From positions 4,360,501 through 4,424,500 of the forward strand of contig JASXTE010000011.1 in the NCBI GenBank assembly GCA_030280995.1: DNA of 64,000 nucleotides, in the 5' to 3' direction. Both the position numbers and the translations under genes were made by a program. Source of the DNA: Hemileia vastatrix. Taxonomy: Eukaryota; Basidiomycota; Pucciniomycetes; Pucciniales; Zaghouaniaceae. Within the stretch, counting starts at the first letter, position 1. Every line of letters starts with the position of its first letter. The notes beneath the pieces were generated by a model, which was not told the origin of the DNA, did not search any database, and worked only from the letters and a program-made list of their open reading frames with translations. Of this stretch, positions 21,968 to 32,560 are shown piece after piece.

Positions 21968-23060
21968 TGTAGACAATCCTATAGTACTAGCTATAGGCCT
22001 TGACCAAGGGAGTTGGAGAAAAACCAGAGAGAAAATCCCCTGTCCCTTTAGAAAAATAGAGTGAGATTTACTTGCTAAAGTAAGTTGGTTCCTGTTTTGC
22101 TAAAGCCCCTTTTAAACACACTTGACTGCTTGATGAGCCAAGAAAGTAGTCCCCAGATAGACTACCAGACCAAAGAACTGAAATGTAGAACAAAGTCCAC
22201 ACCAGAGACAGCAAAGATACTTGATGTAGGCTGCAAATCCACACCAGAGACAGCAATAATACTTGCTATAGCTTGCAAGACTATAACAGAGAAAACAGTT
22301 TCCAAAGTTAAGTTAAATGAAGAACTCACTTGCAACAAACACAGCCAATTGTGGCCAGAAAACAGTGAAAACTGAGTGAGGAACAATGAGATCACCTCCG
22401 GATGGTTGTATGATGATTAAGGTTGCCCCAAACTGTCTTATTCACTATGTACACACAGACCACTAACTAAGAGCCCATGCGCACCCACCAATCTGGCGCC
22501 TGTACCTTCCAGATTGCATAAAAAACCCTCCTGGAGCGCTCCCCAACCTCCTAAAAGAGAGGAGGGCGGGCCGCCCGACGTCGGAGATGCCTCCTGAAGC
22601 GGCCCGGCCTCCCTGAAGCCAGAAAACCAATAAAAACCACCAATCTACTTAGAAAAATTAGCTACAACTACTAAAACCTTTAAAACACGGAATTTCACTA
22701 TAACAACATTGAGACATGAAATATAGAGAAAAATTAGCTCTATCAAATGGTACTAAGCACTTAACCCTAAGACTTAAGGTTAGCCCGTAAAACACAAAAA
22801 ACAAAATTAAACAGCAATCTTTTATAAATGAAAAATGAGGAAATGACCCCTTAAAACTCAGAATATGAAAAATGTCTTCAAGACATAAAATATAGAGAAA
22901 AACCAGGGCTATCCAATGATAGTACCCACATACCCGCAGACCTAATATCCACGGAATAAAACCAGAAAAATACCAAATTCCTTAACAGATGTCAATTAAG
23001 ACATGCACAAACAGCGCCAAATCACACAACAAAGGCCCCTGCCAATGTTGGAAGACCACA
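21968..23060. mobile_element. 1.1-kb solo LTR-like insertion, ACGT/ATGT duplication
   Basis: Comparison with copies 1 and 2 shows that CACTTTAC-TGTCAA was split here. ACGT (21964-21967) and ATGT (23061-23064) flank the insert, the same four bases apart from one C-to-T change at a CpG. It starts TGTAGACAATCC and ends GAAGACCACA. No coding region is credible. It includes a short direct repeat (TCCACACCAGAGACAGCA, near 22197 and 22238) and the only GC-rich island of the region (about 22480-22620). Strand is uncertain. Confidence 0.75.
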
Positions 23061-23352
23061 ATGTGTCAATGTTAACCTCTTATCCAACATTTTTTTACTC
23101 AGTTTTTCATAGCCACATCTTTGACAACTTTCTGTCATAACCACATCTTGACCTACTTTCTGCTATTAACACATCTTGGACTACTCTCTGGATATGCCTT
23201 TTACCTTGCTGCACACTCACATTCTCATCACATCCTGTCCATTCTATCTGCTCAGAACCCCTCACCAACTCATCTGCTTGTTTCTGCTCCTTTTCATCTC
23301 GCTATCTCATCTGCTTTTTTCTGCTCCTTTTCATCTTCATTTATATTTTAAA

Positions 23353-24752
23353 ATGCCTCGTCGTCCTAGATCTTCTCAAAGGCAGACATCACCCAGTTGT
23401 TCTTCAAATACCACTACTCCCTCTTTCCCCCACTCAGCTGAGAAATCTAAGACTGTTCAATTAAAAAAAGATGATCATCTCATTCTTATTAACTGGCTGA
23501 AAATCAAATCTAACTATGATTCTTGTTTTGGTACTAAGTATGAAACTAAAGTAGGACGGCCCCCAGCATCAAAAGTTAATGGCTATCTTCTAATGGCAAA
23601 TGAATTAGAAAATAAGACCAAGGGAAGGAATGATCTTTTACCTAAACAGATTTCTGAATGCTTCAAGCATTACCAAGCCAAATATAAGAAGGCAAATGCT
23701 CTTTTATTTTCCACTGGTTTTGGGGTTACTGACATTGATATAAATAAGGGTATCAAATCCATAGACAAAAAACTTGAATCTTTATGTCCTTACTTTAAAG
23801 AGATGGATGCTATTTTTGGAGAACGAGCTGATGTTAATCCTGTAAACATTTTGAATGGAGAAGATCCTATCTCCAAACATGATGTTGAAGCAAATCTTTT
23901 CCCATCCTCTTCCTCCACTCAAGCCTCCCCTCATTTGAATGAGACAAATCAAGATAGCTTTTCTGTAGATCCTATTTGTGATTTAACCCAACCAAATCTA
24001 ACTCAGTTCTGTTTCTTTTTTCTTTTATATTATCAATTCTATTTTTTATTTACTTATCTTTTTCTTATTTCTTAAAAGGCTGATGAAAAAACCCAGGATC
24101 CTCAATCAACTGAGTCTGAAGGTAGTGAAAATGATGATGAGGAAAATATGACCTTGAACAAGAAGGGTAGGGCTTCAATTAGTCTAAATTTTGTCTCCCA
24201 AAGTAGACCAAAAAGTGATACTTCACCACAAACCCCTTTTTTGTCTAAGGAACAATTTCTAGAGAAACGTGATGCTGCTAAGTGATACCATACCTCTTAT
24301 TACTTTACTCTGATTTTCTTCTACTTTATGTTAATTTTTATTATCACTCTAGAACAAGTGAAACTTGCTAAAGAGACTCTAACCTTTGAAAAGAAGAAAT
24401 ACAAGCTCTCTTTAAGGAGGGATGATATGCTACAAGATTTGGAAGAGAGGAAGTAGGAGCTCTCTTTACAGAAGGATGATCAGGCCCAAGATTTGGAGGA
24501 GAGGAAGTAAAAGCTCTCTTTACGAAAGGATGGTCGGGCCCAAGATTTGGGGTAGAAGAAGTTTGAGTTAACTCTAAGTATTGAAAAATCAAAAAAGAGG
24601 AGAAAACACTCAAACAATAAAACCTATTAGAGCAGATGAAATATAAGTTTGATCATGAAGAAAATTCCAAAAAAAAGATTTCTTGATATAATGTGTTAAA
24701 GCTAATAAATCTGTTGAGGAAATTGAACATTTAAAGAAATTGTTGGATGACT
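23353..24752 (+). pseudogene. Myb/SANT-like protein with coiled coil, family H copy 3
   Basis: The start is ATG at 23353 (MPRRPRSSQRQ), conserved with copy 1 except for its mutated codon. Exon 1 has a Ser/Thr-rich N terminus and then a helical trihelix/Myb-like domain at roughly residues 37-140: KKDDHLILINWLK, a GRPPASKVNG motif, LLPKQISECFKHYQAKYKKA and LESLCPYFKEMDAIFG. The first intron (about 24010-24077) has lost its GT donor here. The acidic exon 2 ends at a GTGATA donor near 24282, and the next exon starts after TCTAG near 24352. Exon 3 encodes heptad repeats YKLSLRRDD / LQDLEERK, but with stops at the ends of two repeats. The reading ends LLDD-stop at 24752. In PIF/Harbinger elements a Myb-like partner binds the ends and helps transposition, and I infer that role. 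Exon 1 is intact and exon 3 is broken. Confidence 0.68.
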
Positions 24753-24919
24753 AGTTTGTTTTATTTCTCTCACACTTCCACTTTTCCTATTTATTTGTAT
24801 ATAAAATTTACAATAATTTCCTGTATTTCATTACTCTATCAATCATTACTTGAATTTTTGTATTTTAATGTTAAATATTCATTTTTAAAATAAAATTTTC
24901 ATGTCTCCTTTGAAAATTT

Positions 24920-25345
24920 GACTACCCCCCACCCCTGGATTTTTTTGAAGTGAGGGGTGGGTATCACCAAAATTCTTTCATGTCATGAATCTTGAAAGTC
25001 TTATATGAAACTTTGGATTTACTACCCCCTGCATTTTACCGGTATCCCCAAAATTCTTACATGTCAAGAACTTCACAAGTCTTATGAGAAATTTCCGAAC
25101 AACCCCCCTGGATTTTATTGAAGTAAGGGATGGGTATCACAAAAAAATTTTCACCAAAATATTTACAAGTCAAAAAAAATCTATATCTGTTTTAAAAAAT
25201 TCGAAATACTCTCCCCTGCATTTTGTTGAAGCAAGGGGTGGGTATCACCAAAATTTTTCTAAGTTATCAATTTCACATGTCAGATTTGAAAATTTGGCAA
25301 TACCCCCCCTGCATTTTATTGAAGTAAGGGGTGGAAGTCATCTAA
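24920..25345 (+). repeat. Minisatellite, unit about 70-100 bp, copy 3
   Basis: The units have the same form as at 17595-18040 (CCCCTGCATTTTATTGAAG, then TAAGGGGTGGGTATCACC). The position between convergent genes is identical, so the array is an ancestral part of the transposon. Confidence 0.85.
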
Positions 25346-26639
25346 CTTTAATATAATTACATAAATTATTAAATAAATACCTAATTTATATCAATTTCAC
25401 TAGTTTAAATTAATGACAATTCCTCAAGCCAAAATGCAGATCAAATCTAGAAAAAAAAGTTTGGGACTTTCCACAGGTATAGGCTAGAGGAACCCCATCA
25501 AAAAAATAAATGTTATCATGATTACCTGTTATACAACCAAAGGTCATTGGCTCATCAGTTTACTTGAGCAAATTGAAATATAAAAAATTTTTATTAAAAT
25601 TTTTTGATGACAACTCTAATCCCCATACTTTTTGGATTTAGATAAAGTTTTTTTAAATCAATTAATTTTACCTTCTTTCTTTACCTTGTTGATTCTTTGA
25701 ATCAACATATGACTGATTTGAAATGAGAAACCAAAATGTGTTAAATCTTGACAGGATTCCAAACCAGGATGAGCTTTGGTCATTTGATGATTATTTTTAG
25801 AAGAATTCCAAATAGTTTCAATGATACCATTTCCCAAACCAAAATCAATAATGCACCAGTGGTCTGGAAAATATAAACCATGTCCTTTGATTTTAGCTGG
25901 AGATGGTATTGGTTGGCCAGTTATTGGATTGATATATGAGAATATACCAAAAGTAAGAAAATTGGTGTAATTCCTATCAATATGAATCCTATTGTGGAAT
26001 CCAGAATGAGTGATAATAACATTAGAAAATAAAAGATATTCATGGGTGATATCTTCCCATTTGGAGTCACACCAATTTGGTATTCCAACTTTGGTTGCAA
26101 GTTCATGATTTTTTTCAAATGCTTTATTACAGAGCTTTTTGAGTTGAGAGCAAGAAAAAAGTTAAAGGAAGGTAGAGTGTCCCATAAGCAAGAATCTTCA
26201 TCTTTTTGATCTTTGGTGATATTCTTGAGCAATGAATATATGCCTATATATATGAAATAAGTGAAATGATATTAAGAATGGAAAAAAAATTATTAGACAT
26301 ACCAAGAGAATATCCTTAAACAAAACCTGGTCTCCAACCAAATCAAATCATCATACCACCCAACAAATTTGTATTCCTTATAGGTAATCGAACCAAAGCC
26401 AATTGATAAAGAGTTATGATAAGATCCAATAGTTGATTAAAAGATTCATCTTTTACACCATCAAATGAATGAACTTCCAAAATGTATTGAGCCTTATAAG
26501 TATTACTGATAACTGCAACAACTTGATCATCTCCGAATTTGGTTAGATATTTGATATCTTCTGGTAATTTTTTTGGATATTGATTTTTTTTATCTACTTT
26601 AGTTTTATGAAAAAAAAAAATGTTTGGGATATGAGGAAA

Positions 26640-26870
26640 ACAACTTTCACAGAGAATTTTTTTTTCAGATATCTTTTCTTCTGATGAGACTGATTATCTT
26701 TAATTTTTTTTGATGATTTAGATGATGAATTTTTTTTTTCAGATATCTTTTCTTCTTATGAGACTGATTATCTTAAATTTTTTTGGATGATTTAGAAGAA
26801 GAATTTTTTTTCAGATATCTTTTATTCTGATGAGACTGATTATCATTAATTTTTTTTGATGTTATAGAAG
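26640..26870 (-). repeat. Three repeats of about 75 bp in the dioxygenase N terminus
   Basis: Each unit holds CAGATATCTTTTCTTCTGAT on the plus strand followed by a poly-T and GATGATTTAGA block. On the minus strand they encode Ser/Lys-rich DNQSHQKKRYLKKKxSSSKSSKKI, a basic stretch that could bind DNA or direct nuclear import. Confidence 0.75.
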
Positions 26871-26905
26871 ATGATTGTATTGAAGTTGATTTTGAACAAG
26901 ATGAT

Positions 26906-28170
26906 TGTCAGCCAGGCTATGCCAGGAGCCCAGTAAATGATATGTTGATTTATTGGACCTGAAAGAGGGTGTAAGGATTGCATTTGATATATATAAAATA
27001 ATATTTTATTGCATAATAAAATTATATAAGTATCTTATTAAATATAAGTGTTATATAAATTTTATTGTTATATGAATTATTTATACATTTAAATTAAGCA
27101 TAATATATTTTATATTCTACAAATAATGGCGCATTTTTATGTATTTAATAATTATAAATTAATAATTAATTAATTACAAACATATATTATAATTATCTGT
27201 GTAAAATTGACTTATAATGTAATTAAATTAATTAATTAAATTTATATGTTAAATAAATCTTTTTATATATTATTAAACAATAATATTGGGCGCTTTTTTG
27301 ACCCTTAATTGTGTCAGTAAAAATATTAAATAAATTATAACACTTATTTAATAATATGGAATTAAAATTCTCACTTTAAATTAGATATATCATTAAATTA
27401 ATTTTACGTTTCATTTAAACTAATTATTTAAATAATTACATAGTTAAAACAATTAATTAAAATTGCTTTACACTGGATTGAATTGATTACATGGACTATT
27501 GTGTGAAAATAATTCTAATTGTTTTAATTGAACCCTTTACATCCTACTGTAATGTCTGTTTTGGATTCCTTTTCTCACAGTTCTTATGTTTCAGGCTTAC
27601 TTAGTTACTACTATTTGAATTAACTGTTTTGGGAACTTATGGTGGAAAAATTAGTTACTTATTCATGGATTTAGTTAATTGTTTCATGTTTTTCTCTTAA
27701 TATTTATGTTTAATTTCTATTTTTTTATATTCATGTTTTAACTTATTAATATTTTGTATATACTGATTTGTGGCGTTTCAGAGGTCCCCTGGTCTATAAA
27801 AGGGCCTTGGGTAATCCCCTTTAGCCCATCGCTTACTATTACACTCAACTCAATTTCACTTTATTATGTTTATTATATTTTTTTAGCATTAGTAATCTAA
27901 TTTAGAAAGTAAATAAATAATTCAAGGTTGCCTTAAGTCTATCAATAATAACAAGTGTCTGCCACGCATTGAAAACAACTACTTATTAAATACTTATATT
28001 AGAATTTATTAAACCTCACTGTCGTATAAAGTCCCTAAAATCTATTTGTTGCCTCTCCTTTAAAGTAATTATACTATTTTATTATTTTATTAAATTCCCT
28101 TTTACATTATCTTTTCCCTCCTCTCCATTTCCTCTCCTTTTTTCCCCTTCTTGTAGACGACTGTCCGATA
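26906..28170 (+). mobile_element. Solo LTR of a Ty3-A relative, ATGAT duplication
   Basis: It starts TGTCAGCCAGGCTATGCCAG and ends GACGACTGTCCGATA, with ATGAT at 26901-26905 and 28171-28175. TATAAAAGGG is at 27795-27804. At 1265 bp it is longer and more diverged than the Ty3-A LTRs, so it is an older insertion or a subfamily. It lies inside the dioxygenase gene. Confidence 0.92.
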
Positions 28171-28279
28171 ATGATAGAGATGATAAAGATGAAGATGATA
28201 AAGAGGATAAAGATTAAGATGATTGAGAAGTAAGGGGTGAATCTGAAGAAGAAGACATTTTTTTGATCTGAAAAAAATT

Positions 28280-28725
28280 TAAATTTTTAAAAAAAAATTC
28301 AACACATAATTTTAAAAAAAAACTCATGTAATAATATCTTTTAAAATAAAATTTAAATCAACATCCTTTTAAAAAAAAAAAAAATTAAAAACAAAAAAAA
28401 AATTTAAAAATTTTCAGTAAAAATAATTTCAAAAAAAAATACAAAGGAAAACCTGAAGTTTGGTTATAAAAAACCTTCACAGAAAATCCTGTCAAAATAA
28501 TTTAAAAATAAAAATAAAAAAAATAAGTAAAAGAAAAATCAAAACAAATTAATTAAAAAAAATTAATTCAGTAAAATTATATGTAAGAAAAATTAAAAAT
28601 TAAAATCAAAACCTTTTTTATTTTGTAATTTACAGGGAAAGACCTTAACAGAATGGAAAAGTTTTTTTTTCTAAAATTCTGCCAAAAAAAAAATTACATT
28701 TTAGTATGTTTTTTAAAAAATAGGT
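28280..28725. other. Low-complexity A/T stretch of family H copy 3
   Basis: This is poly-A, AAATT and short AT runs upstream of the dioxygenase gene. No gene. It may hold the promoter region between the dioxygenase and the arrays to the right, but no motif stands out. Confidence 0.4.
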
Positions 28726-29105
28726 AACTCCTCTTTAACTCCCATAACAGTCCCCTTTTTCCCCCTTTATTTCTCTGAAATCACCTCTAAAATCCCTCCC
28801 TACTTGCCTCAAAACCACCCTCAAATCCCCTCCTTGCCTGTCTCAAAATTCCCCTGAAACCCCCTCCTTAATTACCAAAAATCCCCCCAAAATCCCCCCT
28901 CACCCCTCTTTGAATGTTCCAAACCCCCCCTTCCCCCCCTCTTTAGCCGCTTCAAACCCCCCCTTCCACTCCCCTTAAGCCTCCTCTAGCCCTTCCTCCT
29001 CCTTAACAAACAATCACTAACGATTGTTTGTTAAGTAAACAAATCACTATTGATTTGTTTACTTAATGAGCAATTGTTAGTGATTGTTTGTTAAGAAGGA
29101 GGGGG
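28726..29105. repeat. C-rich array and stacked hairpins, left arm of a large palindrome
   Basis: C-rich degenerate repeats (CCCCTCTTT, CAAA/CCCCCCCTTCC) run to about 28990. The reverse complement of the final part continues at 38162 beyond Ty3-A (GGCTAAAGGGGAGTGGAAGG). Between them, 29002-29035 and 29032-29065 are hairpins with 14-bp perfect arms that share bases, and 29002-29021 is also a perfect 20-bp inverted match to 29076-29095. Before Ty3-A landed this was a long foldback structure. Confidence 0.82.
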
Positions 29106-29111
29106 GGTAGA

Positions 29112-30239
29112 TGTCAGCCAGGCTATTCCAGGAGTCCAGTAAATGATATGTTAACTTATAAGACCTGAAAGAGGGCGTAAGAATTGTATTTAATGTATAT
29201 AAATTAATATTTTATTGCATAATAAAATTATATAAGTATCTTATTACATATAAGTGTTATATTAATTTTATTGTTTATATAAATTTTTATACATTTAAAT
29301 TAAACATGATATATTTTATATTCTACAAATAATGGCGCATTTTTATGTATTTAATAATTATAAATTTATATTTAATTAATTAAAAACATATATTATAATT
29401 ATAAGTGTAAAATTGACTTATAATATAATTAAATTAATTATTTAAATTTATATATTAAATAACACCTTTCATATAATATTAAAAAATAATTAATGACGCT
29501 TCTTTTGACCCTTAATTGTGTCAGGAAAAACAATTAATTAATTTATACTAAATTGAGATTAATTACATATTTTGTTGCGTAAAAATATTCTTTGTTTCAC
29601 TTAAAAATCTTTAAATTAGACTGTACAATCTGTTTTGAATTATTTTTGTCATAGTCCCTATTTCACAGGCTTGTTTAGTTATTCACTATTTTTACTTACT
29701 GATTTGGGAATTAATGGTGGGAAAATTGGATTCTTAATTGGGGTTTTTAATTATTTGTTTCATATTTTTCTCTACATTGTTATGTTTCATTTACTCTTTG
29801 ATATACTTGTTTTATCCTATTATAATTCTTGTATTCACAAATATAGTGGCGCTTCAGAGGACCCATTGCCTATAAAAGGGCCATGGATAATCCCCTGTAG
29901 CCTCATCACATACTATACACTCAACAAATTTAATATATTTTTACATTACGTTTATATTTTTTTTATTAGTAATAAAATTCTAATTAAAATTACATATAAC
30001 AATTTAAAGGTTTCTGTAAGTCTGATAGTAATTAAAAGTGTTTGCCGCGCAGAACCCTTACCTTAAATATTATTATTATTAATAAAGCCTAAAGTTTTGT
30101 CATCTCTCAAGTTACTCGCCGTTGTTTTTCTTTTAAATAAATTAAATAATCTATTACACTTTATTTCTTTTATTTTTTTTCCCTTGTCCTCCTCCTTTTC
30201 TCCTCTTTTCCTTACCTTCTTCTATACGACTGACCGACA
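29112..30239 (+). repeat. 5' LTR of Ty3-A
   Basis: 1128 bp, partner of 37040-38156. It contains the family's TATA box at 29871. No primer-binding site could be assigned in the bases after 30239. Confidence 0.95.
29871..29880 (+). promoter_or_regulatory. TATA box of the Ty3-A 5' LTR
   Basis: CCTATAAAAGGGCC is kept in both Ty3-A LTRs (37787-37796 in the 3' copy) and in the solo LTRs at 20770-20779 (minus) and 27795-27804. It sits about 370 bp before the LTR end. Conservation across diverged copies in AT-rich sequence supports a promoter role. Confidence 0.7.
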
Positions 30240-30917
30240 ACTGAGGGCCTTTCCTAAACGACGACAACAATCAATCCTGGCGACGAACGACAAACGCACG
30301 GACCACCTAGCAAAAAAGAAAGTTTTGCTGCGACCGTGTTTCGAACTTGGGTTCGATATATAAGGTTTATATTATATTAATTCATATATTATTTTGAAGT
30401 GATTTTCTATCACTATAGTAAGTTCAACTTTGCACCTCTCACTCATATTACTATATTTTTACTGCAATAACAGTGATTGTGGCTTACTTGCTGATTCACT
30501 GATTGTAAGTGTTCAATTATTAAAAAAAATTTTTTTTTCCTAGTTGACCATTATAGAGTGTTAAATCCTCTTAGTCCTAGAAGAATTGACATTATTAATA
30601 ATACAAATTGAATTATTAAATTAATTTTTTATTATTATTAATTATTGTTAATTTTGGTTGACTTAAAAGTACTTTATGCTTAGTCCCAAATATATTGCCA
30701 TATTTAATATTGGTAATTAATTGGTTGAATTAACTTGATTGATTATTCCCAATTTAACCTTGCAATCCATTTTATTAATTAATTTTTTATAATTATTACT
30801 TTATATTAAAATTTTTTTTTTTATAATTTAATTAATAAATTTTTTTTTATTTTTGGAGCAATTATTAACTAACTTTTATTATTTTTTTAAAAAAAGTTAA
30901 TTAGTCTTCCCACTATT
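30240..30917 (+). other. Ty3-A leader, no gene
   Basis: Non-coding leader between the 5' LTR and the first ATG. A segment at about 30326-30355 (TTCGAACTTGGGTTCGAT) resembles a tRNA T-arm, but it is too far from the LTR for a normal primer site. The rest is AT-rich. Confidence 0.5.
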
Positions 30918-31599
30918 ATGTCCAACAATTTGGCTGAAAAAATGGATAACATGCAAGTGGATGAAATTGAAATTGACTATGATGCTGATACTGTGAGTTC
31001 TTCTAAAGTTGGACATAAAAAATCTTATGCTAACACAAAAAATTCACATAATTCAGGATGTGGAAATGACAGGAGATGTAAACAAACCAAACCCCCTTCC
31101 CCCAGCACAACAGAAGGAAGTAAAGCCTCTAGTACCTCAAGAAGGTCTTCCAAAAGGATTCAAAATAAAAAAGCTTCCTCTACCACAACAAATCAGCAAA
31201 CTGTCCAGTCATATAAAAGAGCTGAAGACAGAAAATATGAGGTACAAAGCAAAAGTAGACACCTTGTGGGATCAGGTTCAAGAACTCAGGAACCAGAATC
31301 AGGCCCAGGCCCCTCCTCAGTTGCCTCCCAATCAGCCTCAGTTTCAGGCTCAACCTTCACAGCCACCCAGCTCAACCATCCAAAATCCAAATACTATGGA
31401 AGTAGAGCAATGGAAATGGGATTATCTAATGAGTCACTACCAACAGAATGTGCAACACCCTCCTCATCATCAGCCTGGCCCATCCAGAACACCCAATTTC
31501 CATCCACCTCCTCATCCCTACAAAAAATGCAGGAGAAAGAAGGCCCAAGTACAATCCCAAACCCAGTCTCAGGGGAAGTTTCCTCCTCTGCCATGGTAA
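30918..31599 (+). CDS. Spliced ORF at the 5' end of Ty3-A: acidic start, coiled coil, Pro/Gln-rich tail
   Basis: Exon 1 (30918-30992) encodes MSNNLAEKMDNMQVDEIEID and a few more residues. A 64-nt intron (30993-31056) has GTGAGT, a GCTAAC branch site and TTCAG. Joining it puts exon 2 (31057-31599) in frame: DVEMTGDVNKPNPLPPAQQ, a basic hinge, a predicted coiled coil (SSHIKELKTENMRYKAKVD) and a Pro/Gln/His-rich tail ending in GKFPPLPW. The product would be about 205 residues. The unspliced frame is also open through 32150, encoding a Ser/Thr-rich low-complexity protein, so the two frames overlap for about 540 bases. I favour the spliced frame because of the complete intron signals and the coiled coil. 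Function unknown; it may be an alternative gag N terminus or an accessory protein. Confidence 0.5.
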
Positions 31600-32517
31600 G
31601 TAATTTGGTTGATAGTCACTTGGGTATGTTTTCTAATAAAACTTCTTCTGCAGGTAATATTATTGAACATGGTGAAAGAACAGTTAAACCTGTTAAAAGA
31701 CAGCTTCCTGTAACTAGTAGCCCTATTGATGTAATTAGCAAATTGTCATTTGATGAACCTTTAAATTTAACTTCTACTTCTTTAATAAATCCTTCTGTTG
31801 CAATTAAAAATGATTCTGTTCCCCCTGAAATCTATACCTTAATTGAAAGAACTTCTGAGGAAATATTGAAAGATACCCTTGATTTTAATGTTGTGAAAGA
31901 CAAACATTTGAGAGATGTGTTAATCCATGAAAATGATAGATTAAATAATTTACACTTGCAATGTAAAGTGAGTTCTTCTGTACAAGATACAGCTTATTTA
32001 AAAATCAAAGAAACCTTGAGTATTATTCTTAGTCAACAAAAACAAATAAGAAGTGACCATAGAGCTATCTCAGATAGAAATATCAGTCTACATAAGACCT
32101 TGAGTGAATTGAAACCCCTTATTGAAGAAAATTATTCATTAAAAAATTAAATAAAATCTCTGCGAAATGAGTTTAAAAAGCTAAGAAATGATTTCCATGC
32201 ACTGAGTGCCAAACACTCAGTTTCTGAGGACAGAAATGTTCGATCTCTTGCAAAAGTAAATGGCCAGATGTCTGAAATTCCAAGAATAAGAAACTATGTG
32301 TCTGACCTGCAGGAAAAATTCTCAACCTTAACCATCAATAATGAATTGAATTAGAATGCTGTCAATAAGCTGCATAAAAATAAAGGGAAAAAACCTGAGC
32401 AAAGTTCATCCTTTCTTCCTCATATTTCAACCATTAAACATACTGACAATGAGTCTGTAAAATCTTTTGCTACTAGCAAAAATCTTGTGATGGTCATGCA
32501 CCAGCTGTTTCTGTAAA
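31600..32517 (+). pseudogene. Coiled-coil segment upstream of Ty3-A gag
   Basis: The frame open from 30918 continues here with KRQLPVTSSPIDVISKLSF and a helical, Gln/Lys/Glu-rich stretch (LSIILSQQKQIRSDHRAIS). It has a stop at 32148-32150, another near 32353 and two near 32516. A possible second intron (31596-31653: GTAAGT, TCTAATA, TGCAG) links it to the preceding exon, but splicing there does not give an open frame. I read it as the N-terminal coiled-coil half of a long gag, now broken; it could be non-coding. Confidence 0.45.
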
Positions 32518-32560
32518 TAATGAAATTTCTGAACACCTGGCTAAACTTCAGGAATTATTA

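Larger units (their letters stand above)
25658..28258 (-). pseudogene. Tet-like 2OG-Fe(II) dioxygenase of family H copy 3, split by a solo LTR
   Basis: The probable start is ATG at 28256-28258 (MSSSSDSPLTSQSS), opening a Ser-rich N terminus cut by the solo LTR 26906-28170. Three Lys/Ser repeats follow (DNQSHQKKRYLKKK, about 26640-26870). Then come YLTKFGDDQVVAVISNTYKA, VHSFDGVKDESFNQLLDLI and a GWRP motif, a 59-nt intron (26244-26302, GTATGT...TATAG), and the catalytic part: GIPNWCDSKWEDITHEY, THSGFHNRIHIDRN with the iron ligands H-x-D, TFGIFSYINPITGQPIPSP, GHGLYFPDHWCIIDFGLGNG, ETIWNSS and HQMTKAHPG with a possible third His. The stop is TGA at 25658-25660. A frameshift near 26110 and a few stops (for example TAA in the Ser-rich part) inactivate it. 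It resembles the fungal Tet-like 2OG-Fe(II) family. Substrate unknown; modified bases are likely from the family. Confidence 0.72.

Noticed and set aside
22085..22375. Open frame with repeated CKSTPETA
   Set aside because: It comes from a short direct repeat inside a non-coding solo element; no codon or domain support.
24368..24613. Minus-strand open frame with repeated SLPNLG
   Set aside because: It is the antisense of the coiled-coil heptad repeats of the Myb-like gene; the repeats explain its length.
29635..30066. Hydrophobic open frames in the Ty3-A LTRs (also 37563-37982 and 20775-21080)
   Set aside because: They lie across the TATA box and U3/R region of the LTR. The apparent membrane segments are Phe/Leu/Ile codons from T-rich DNA.
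30326..30355. T-arm-like sequence TTCGAACTTGGGTTCGAT as a tRNA gene
   Set aside because: No acceptor, D or anticodon arm can be folded around it, and it lies in a retroelement leader.
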